Below, in pieces: positions 61,801-64,000 of a DNA stretch of 64,000 nucleotides. The stretch covers positions 684,144 to 748,143 of the forward strand of contig NMRA01000046.1 of the NCBI GenBank assembly GCA_002633005.1, in the 5' to 3' direction. Position numbers and translations under genes: made by a program. Each line of letters starts with the position of its first letter. Position 1 is the stretch's first letter. Source of the stretch: Phoronis australis (lineage: Eukaryota > Phoronida > Phoronidae). The notes under the pieces are model-generated. The model did not search any database. It worked only from the letters and a program-made list of their open reading frames with translations, and had not been told where the DNA came from.

Positions 61801-62696
61801 CTCAAATCACTTCTAATTTGAGTAAAAAACAAGTTGAGACTAGTTCTACATAAGTAAGAGACCTCACTCAGAGACTAGTTCTACATAAGTAAGAGACCTC
61901 ACTCAGAGACTAGTCCTACATAAGTAAGAGACCTCACTCAGAGACTAGTTCTACATACGTAAGAGACCTCACTCAGAGACTAGTTCTACATAAGTAAGAG
62001 ACCTCACTCAGAGACTAGTTCTACATAAGTAAGAGACCTCACTCAGAGACTAGTTCTACATACGTAAGAGACCTCACTCAGAGACTAGTTCTACATAAGT
62101 AAGAGACCTCACTCAGAGACTAGTTCTACATAAGTAAGAGACCTCACTCAGAGACTAGTTCTACATAAGAGACCTCACTCAGAGACTAGTTCTACATAAG
62201 TAAGAGACCTCACTCCGAGACTAGTTCTACATAAGTAAGAGACCTCACTCAGAGACTAGTTCTACATAAGTAAGAGACCTCACTCAAAATATTGTCATTG
62301 ACTGGTGTGAACATAGCACCTTTTAAAAAATATTTTTGATGCCAAAAGTAACCATGCTTGTGAAGACTATGATTACCTGAACTTGTTGATTAATTGTTTG
62401 TCTACAAGGTCAGGATACAAATATTCCAGTTGGAGTGCTACATTCATGGAAGAGTGCTCCACGGTACCATCTGGCCGAATGTTACAGTTAATCGCGATGT
62501 CACAGACTTTGTTAACAAACACAAAGTCTTTGTCTTTCGCCAACACAGCAATGTCTTTCAAGGACGGCACCTTCCCTTGGTTCAGTTGTGTTCTCAAAAT
62601 GGTTATGTACTTCTTACGAATCCATCGATGAACACTTGTTATCACGTACTCGACCAACATTGCAGCTATTGTTTCAATGACCTCTTGACTCCACAT
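55553..62696 (-). CDS. RPUSD1-like RNA pseudouridine synthase (4 exons)
   Basis: Joined minus-strand exons 62696-62377, 60701-60578, 56675-56462 and 55818-55553 give 924 nt, 307 aa, close to the roughly 312 aa of human RPUSD1. It belongs to the RluA-type pseudouridine synthases, which isomerise uridine in RNA. The catalytic motif is HRLDYATSG, with the catalytic aspartate at about residue 113. Further matches are DFVFVNK (start of the fold), CVALNKKACAKAM, RGHMPVW, EHGLYMGQPASKVLL and the RluA block GRRHQLRVHCSHLGHTIVGD. Splice phases are consistent at all three introns. The N-terminus has about 50 residues before the fold that I do not recognise. The neighbouring TARP gene is convergent. Confidence 0.9.
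56134..56240. repeat. Partial copy of the foldback element
   Basis: aatctttttacttgaaatcg and gtgcttgagtctattatgg match arms of the 54506-54905 foldback. In intron 3 of the RPUSD1-like gene. Confidence 0.45.
56462..56675 (-). CDS. RPUSD1-like gene, exon 3
   Basis: Acceptor ttcatttcag, donor gtagtt. Encodes VRGHMPVWYTAGYTIDVSIG through EHGLYMGQPASKVLLIPNT. Confidence 0.85.
58398..58930 (+). mobile_element. Degenerate THAP-domain repeat, copy 1 (P-element-like)
   Basis: In intron 2 of the RPUSD1-like gene, opposite strand. Contains CAVGCN followed, after a one-base frameshift, by DVKFFAFPKPMRDK, which fits the C2CH zinc-finger start and FP motif of a THAP DNA-binding domain; in-frame stops follow. 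The roughly 220 bases before it and the segment after 58860 (aacaaaggagagttcag) match copy 2. THAP domains are typical of P-element-type transposases and related genes; class is inferred. Confidence 0.45.
59643..59935 (+). mobile_element. Degenerate THAP-domain repeat, copy 2
   Basis: Aligns to copy 1 through ggattacacagcaacactc, the CCAVGCN codons near 59845 and aacaaaggagaattctatc, but lacks about 230 bases that copy 1 has between CAVGCN and that last block, i.e. the rest of the THAP domain. Frame broken by stops. Confidence 0.45.
60105..60160 (-). repeat. tRNA-derived SINE head
   Basis: Minus strand ggtggctcaatggtcgactc (A-box-like) then gggcgttcaatccggg (B-box-like). Intronic in the RPUSD1-like gene and in its transcriptional orientation. 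Confidence 0.5.
60578..60701 (-). CDS. RPUSD1-like gene, exon 2 (catalytic)
   Basis: 124-nt exon, acceptor gtgttgaag (poor polypyrimidine tract) and donor gtaagt. Encodes NVHRLDYATSGVYCVALNKK and on to HYLAL; contains the catalytic Asp. Confidence 0.85.
61836..62286. repeat. 35-bp minisatellite, 13 units
   Basis: Units start at 61836, 61871, 61906 and on to 62252, each like gagactagttctacataagt plus aagagacctcactca. Unit 10 (62151) lacks 4 bases (31 bp). A few single-base variants (tagtcc, tacgta, actccg). In intron 1 of the RPUSD1-like gene, about 90 bases from the exon 1 donor. Confidence 0.97.
62377..62696 (-). CDS. RPUSD1-like gene, exon 1
   Basis: ATG at 62696-62694, immediately preceded in frame by TGA, so the frame cannot extend upstream without splicing. 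Ends NKFR across the donor gtaatc. Residues about 6-22 are hydrophobic, followed by HRWIRKK; whether this is a targeting segment or a mispredicted 5' end is unclear. Confidence 0.65.
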
Positions 62697-63204
62697 TCAG
62701 AAAAATATACAGAGTATAGTTGTTCACAATATCAACTGGAAAGTTCATTGGTCTTCTGTATAACTACACCTGCGTTCATTGTTCAACACATGAGCCTCTG
62801 AATGACTCCTTGATTCTAGATCAGCATCCGTTCAATGAACCATTCACAAATGTTAGATTGAGAATCTACAAAAATAGATAAAAGATGTGAATAAACAGAA
62901 ACACGTCCACATTATCGACAGCAAGCTTGCCTGCATCAATGAATCAAGCCACATAAAAATAACACAAGATGTTATGATGATGCTCTTCAATTACAGTCAA
63001 CCCCTTGATTTCCCAGATGACACAAGAGTTCTACAATACTTATGAAGGGACCTCAGGTTAACTTTTATAAATGGAATGGAGCATTTCTGTCACCCTTGAA
63101 CATGTGTAAAAGTTTCATCTCAAGTCTAAAAAAATGCTGTAGTCATGTGGGATATCAACTGACAAAATACTCAGCTACCAACAAATGCACACCGACCAGC
63201 GTCT

Positions 63205-64000
63205 TTATTCATTTAACACAAGAGCAACGCAGAGCGTTGAAATGCGCCCACAATTGCACCGCATACAATATCCTTCTAGGGTTGTTTATTGGTACCATAA
63301 AGTGGCCAGTAGAGGGCATATATGTAGTATGTTGTACTTTGCAAAATGGAAAGGCATGGTCATTGTCTCCTCAATAGGCTAGGGGCAAAATGTGAGTAAT
63401 CTTCATAATACAAGCACATCCTATACACCAGTTGCTTAAAGCACCACAGAAAGAATTAAAAACAAATTTACCAACATACGAGCACAGCATTAGAATGCCA
63501 GAAACAAATTTCTACTTGGAACTTTTCCTTCATAGTCACGAAGTAACACAAAGTATACACCTGAAGACCTATGAAAATACAGAGGTCAATGTAAAATACC
63601 AAAATTGCCACTAGAGGCAAATACTAAAATTGCCACTAGAGACATACCGGTAGTCAGAATCATCCTAAAGTCGTCATCGTCCGTTGTCAACATCACATAA
63701 ATACACTTGCTAAATTTAGTAAAGATCCTGCAAACGGTTTGGGAGATACAGCCATGGGTGCAAAAAAACAAAACTGCCACTAGGAGGCGCCACAGAAGTC
63801 CAAATCGTCTGAAAATCATTGTCAGCTGTCTTCCATATAGTAAGCACATACACACCAATTTTCACAATCATCCTTTGAGCGGTTTGGTTGATAGAGGAGT
63901 GGACGCAAAAATACAGACTCGAAAACAGTAAAAATGGCCACTAGGTGGCGCAAACTATGTCGAATCCATCTGAAAACGGGAGGATAGCGTCATCTCACTA
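63205..64000 (+). repeat. Second copy of the modular repeat, cut by the window edge
   Basis: Begins acaagagcaacgcagagcg and gaaatgcgcccaca, as at 52890, then the module order seen in the first copy: gccactag at about 63607, 63629, 63776 and 63936. Runs off the right edge. Confidence 0.75.

Noticed and set aside
61836-62286. CRISPR-like array
   Set aside because: The units are directly adjacent with no unique spacers, and the host is an animal genome; it is a minisatellite.
62394-62801. 135-codon plus-strand ORF opposite RPUSD1 exon 1
   Set aside because: Shadow of the minus-strand coding exon.

Overview
The window is animal nuclear DNA. Its genes have short exons, GT-AG introns of hundreds to thousands of bases, animal-specific families (claudin-superfamily calcium-channel gamma/TARP subunits and a Polycomb chromobox protein), and many mobile-element relics. 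It is moderately AT-rich, contains one 289-base assembly gap (N at 34505-34793), and carries repeats of a kind common in marine invertebrates. An invertebrate deuterostome such as a hemichordate is my best guess; that is inference, not something the sequence proves.

Four multi-exon genes can be reconstructed end to end with consistent splice phases. (1) A CACNG-like four-helix protein, + strand, four exons from 3082 to 8423, 278 aa. (2) A Polycomb-class chromobox gene (N-terminal chromodomain, C-terminal Pc box), + strand, five exons from 28227 to 37639, 269 aa. (3) A second CACNG/TARP-like gene, + strand, four exons from 45054 to 52334, 316 aa, ending in the stargazin-type PDZ ligand RRTTPV. 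(4) An RPUSD1-type pseudouridine synthase, - strand, four exons from 62696 down to 55553, 307 aa, convergent with gene 3.

Layout: 1-3.1 kb repeats and one weak ORF; 3.1-8.4 kb gene 1, with a long inverted repeat just past its stop codon; 9-28 kb a gene-poor stretch with a LINE remnant, inverted-repeat elements and microsatellites; 28-37.6 kb the chromobox gene, with a hAT-like transposon and the assembly gap in intron 3; 38-45 kb repeats, including a complete 219-bp MITE with target-site duplication; 45-52.3 kb gene 3, with a nested inverted-repeat element in intron 2; 52.9-55 kb a tandemly modular repeat and a 400-bp foldback element; 55.5-62.7 kb the RPUSD1-like gene, with a THAP-derived repeat in intron 2 and a 13-unit minisatellite in intron 1; 63.2-64 kb a second copy of the modular repeat, cut by the window edge.

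The genes do not form one pathway: synaptic/membrane channel regulation (1 and 3), chromatin silencing (2) and RNA modification (4). Their linkage is the interesting part, because CACNG and Polycomb-type CBX genes also share chromosomes in human. I found no convincing new multi-gene system. The best second-look items are the TARP-like tail on an otherwise gamma-5/7-like protein, the CACNG-CBX linkage, a transposon-embedded polyadenylation signal, and several structured repeat families.
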